The notes under the pieces are model-generated. The model was not told the origin of the DNA. It made no database searches and worked only from the letters and a program-made list of their open reading frames with translations. This document shows positions 5,438 to 7,265 of a stretch of DNA of 7,265 nt, piece by piece; position 1 is the first letter of the stretch, and every line of letters starts with the position of its first letter. The DNA comes from Nitrospirota bacterium. Lineage in GTDB: Bacteria > Nitrospirota > Thermodesulfovibrionia > JACRGW01. The DNA lies in NCBI GenBank assembly GCA_016212195.1, contig JACRGW010000086.1:1-7265 (forward strand). The letters run 5' to 3'. A program made the translations under genes and the position numbers.

Positions 5438-7265
5438 TTCAGGGCTCCGAGGCAGCGGGGGCATAACATAGGATGTTCTTTGTCCTTCCCGACATCCATA
5501 CTGTAGTTCCAACACCACTCACATTTCTTGCCTTCTGCCTTCTTAACAAGGACGCTCAGTCCCTTCATCTCTTCACTCACAAAGGCCTCTTCATGCCCTT
5601 TTGAATCAGTCTTGATAGAGACCCCTGAAACTATGAAGAGGGCAGGGAGGAAGTCCTTAAATGGAGAAAGGAGGTTATAGAGATCTTCTGAAAGATAAAG
5701 ACTCACATTTGCCTCAAGGGATGAACCAAGCATTTTATTCTTCCTTGAGATCTCGAGGGACTTATTGACCTCATCCCTTATCATGAGTAACCTTTGCCAC
5801 CTCTGCTCAAAGGAATCATTTAAAAATCTTTCTTCTACCTCGGGAAATTTAGAAAGAAAGACACTCTCTTCGTCTGAAGATGTTCTTGGTATATACCTCC
5901 AGATCTCTTCTGCCGTGAAAGAGAGGATAGGTGCCATAAGTTTCGTGAGTGTTGTAAGGATTCTGTACATCGTCCATTGGGCGCTCTTCCTTTCAAGAGA
6001 GTCTGCCCTGAATGTATATAACCTATCTTTAAGGATATCGAGATAGGTGGCACTCATATCCACAGTGCAGAAGTTATATATAGAGTGGAATATTGTATAG
6101 AACTCATAATCCCTGTACCCTTTGAGCACCTTTCCTGTAAGCCTCTGTAATCTTGCGAGGGCCCAGCAGTCTATCTCGAGGAGGTCTTCTTCTGAAAACT
6201 GTGAAAGAGGATCAAAATCATAGAGATTCCCAAGAAGGTACCTGCAGGTATTCCTTATCTTTCTGTATGCCTCAACAAGCCTCGTTAGTATCTCCGAGGA
6301 GATCCTCACATCTTCTTTATAATCCTCTGCAGAAACCCATAATCTCAATATCTCTGCACCGTGTTTGCTTATGACCTCCTGAGGTGCTATTACATTGCCT
6401 GCGGATTTTGACATCTTCTTCCCTTCTCCGTCTACAACAAAACCGTGTGTAAGGACTGATCTATAAGGCATGTCGCTACCTGTACCGAGAGAGGCGAGGA
6501 GAGAACTCTGGAACCATCCCCTGTGCTGGTCGCTCCCCTCGAGATAGAGGTCTGCTGGCCATCTTAAATCCTGTCTTGTCTGTAGCACCGCTGAATGGCT
6601 TACACCGGAGTCAAACCACACATCGAGTATATCTATCTCTTTCCTGAATTCCACTGAACCACATTTAGGACATTTAGTCCCATCAGGAAGAAGCGTTTTC
6701 TCATCCTCTGTAAACCATATATCTGCCCCCTTCCTCTCTATTATATCAGCCACATAATCTACCAGCGACTTGTCCATAAGATACTCACCACATTTCTTAC
6801 ATGAAAAGATTGTTATAGGTACTCCCCATGACCTCTGCCTCGAGATACACCAGTCAGGACGGTTCTCAACCATCCCATAAATCCTGTCTCTACCCCAGGA
6901 AGGTATCCATCTTACACTATTAATACCTTTCAGTGCCTTTTCCCTCAGTCCTTCCTTATCCATGGAGATGAACCACTGGTTTGTTGCCCGGAAGATCACA
7001 GGGTTTTTACACCTCCAGCAATGGGGATAGGAATGGACTATTCTTTCTTCGTAGAGGAGTGAACCCTTCTCCTTCAGTTTATCAATTATCTCCTGATTCG
7101 CTTTGAATACAGACTGTCCTGAAAAATCTGGGACATCATCTGTGAATCTTCCCTTTTCATCAACAGGGCTGTATATATCGAGACCGTATTTTAAACCCAT
7201 CTCATAATCTTCTTCGCCATGACCTGGTGCAGTATGTACAACGCCTGTACCCTGATCGAGGGTAA
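5434..7265 (-). CDS. ileS: Isoleucyl-tRNA synthetase, C-terminal two-thirds (5' end outside the window)
   Basis: This class I aminoacyl-tRNA synthetase charges tRNA-Ile and edits misactivated valine. The visible 609 residues continue to the right edge in the same frame as the ATG at 7200, which is internal. They start in the editing (CP1) domain with G-T-G-V-V-H-T-A-P-G-H-G-E-E-D-Y (visible 5-20). Next come W-C-I-S-R-Q-R-S-W-G-V-P-I, an insert with C-x-x-C pairs, D-V-W-F-D-S-G, E-G-S-D-Q-H-R-G-W-F, and K-M-S-K-S at 6403-6417. The anticodon-binding helical domain follows. The C-terminus has a zinc site with C-E-W-C and C-P-R-C (5452-5523), as in the bacterial-type enzyme. The HIGH motif and first 300 or so residues lie beyond the edge, as would any T-box or promoter. 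Its stop overlaps the lspA start by four bases. Confidence 0.97.
   Translation of the reverse strand, partial: TLDQGTGVVHTAPGHGEEDYEMGLKYGLDIYSPVDEKGRFTDDVPDFSGQSVFKANQEIIDKLKEKGSLLYEERIVHSYPHCWRCKNPVIFRATNQWFISMDKEGLREKALKGINSVRWIPSWGRDRIYGMVENRPDWCISRQRSWGVPITIFSCKKCGEYLMDKSLVDYVADIIERKGADIWFTEDEKTLLPDGTKCPKCGSVEFRKEIDILDVWFDSGVSHSAVLQTRQDLRWPADLYLEGSDQHRGWFQSSLLASLGTGSDMPYRSVLTHGFVVDGEGKKMSKSAGNVIAPQEVISKHGAEILRLWVSAEDYKEDVRISSEILTRLVEAYRKIRNTCRYLLGNLYDFDPLSQFSEEDLLEIDCWALARLQRLTGKVLKGYRDYEFYTIFHSIYNFCTVDMSATYLDILKDRLYTFRADSLERKSAQWTMYRILTTLTKLMAPILSFTAEEIWRYIPRTSSDEESVFLSKFPEVEERFLNDSFEQRWQRLLMIRDEVNKSLEISRKNKMLGSSLEANVSLYLSEDLYNLLSPFKDFLPALFIVSGVSIKTDSKGHEEAFVSEEMKGLSVLVKKAEGKKCEWCWNYSMDVGKDKEHPMLCPRCLGALK

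Noticed and set aside
5438..5518. Longer lspA with 27 extra N-terminal residues from an upstream ATG at 5518.
   Set aside because: The extra residues overlap the ileS zinc-site coding sequence in another frame, are not hydrophobic, and lie before the typical LspA N-terminus. The ATG at 5437 has a GGAG at proper spacing.
5765..6374. Several open frames on the plus strand, and one out of frame on the minus strand, inside ileS.
   Set aside because: They lie within a strongly conserved synthetase gene, have no ribosome sites or family motifs, and read as frame shadows. The same holds for open frames at 429-731, 936-1199, 2141-2323, 2577-2777 and 5178-5384.
7201..7265. Start of ileS placed at the ATG at 7200.
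   Set aside because: The same frame continues upstream to the window edge with the conserved editing-domain motif G-T-G-V-V-H-T-A-P-G-H-G, so that ATG is internal and the gene is partial.

Overview
The window is a stretch of bacterial chromosome, AT-leaning by eye, with mostly housekeeping genes and a short accessory segment at its left end. The content suggests a Gram-negative anaerobe or facultative lineage of the Nitrospirota or former Deltaproteobacteria kind: an LL-diaminopimelate aminotransferase-type gene next to folK and a deoxynucleoside kinase, an ileS-lspA-lgt cluster, an Lgt with a C-F-x-x-G-C-C-Y motif, and REP-like GAAA-loop hairpins between genes. This placement is inference from gene content and could be wrong at phylum level.

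Layout. Positions 1-159 (minus strand) hold the N-terminal end of a transposase-like helix-turn-helix protein that runs off the left edge. At 227-547 (minus) is a small unrecognised ORF. At 623-1354 (minus) is an orphan response regulator with a receiver domain and an AraC-type DNA-binding domain. An AT-rich divergent spacer (1355-1596) separates it from a plus-strand group: a dapL-like aminotransferase (1597-2772), folK (2766-3254, overlapping by 7 bases) and a deoxynucleoside kinase (3330-3968) preceded by a perfect hairpin. The convergent spacer 3969-4203 carries two REP-like hairpins in opposite orientation. From 7265 down to 4204 the minus strand carries ileS (5' end outside the window), lspA and lgt, packed with a 4-base overlap and a 1-base gap.

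How the genes work together. LspA and Lgt are consecutive enzymes of lipoprotein maturation: Lgt adds diacylglycerol to the lipobox cysteine, then LspA removes the signal peptide. Both are translated behind the isoleucyl-tRNA synthetase. The plus-strand group joins lysine/peptidoglycan precursor synthesis, folate synthesis and deoxynucleoside salvage, which looks like housekeeping co-transcription rather than one pathway. The receiver-AraC regulator has no visible kinase partner.

I did not find a convincing undescribed system. The best leads are non-coding: the covarying inverted hairpin pair at 4021-4112, the hairpin at 3273-3309 just before a kinase gene that lacks a clear Shine-Dalgarno, the intergenic-only recurrence of ATGCTAAA, and a possible fold over the ribosome binding site of the transposase-like gene.
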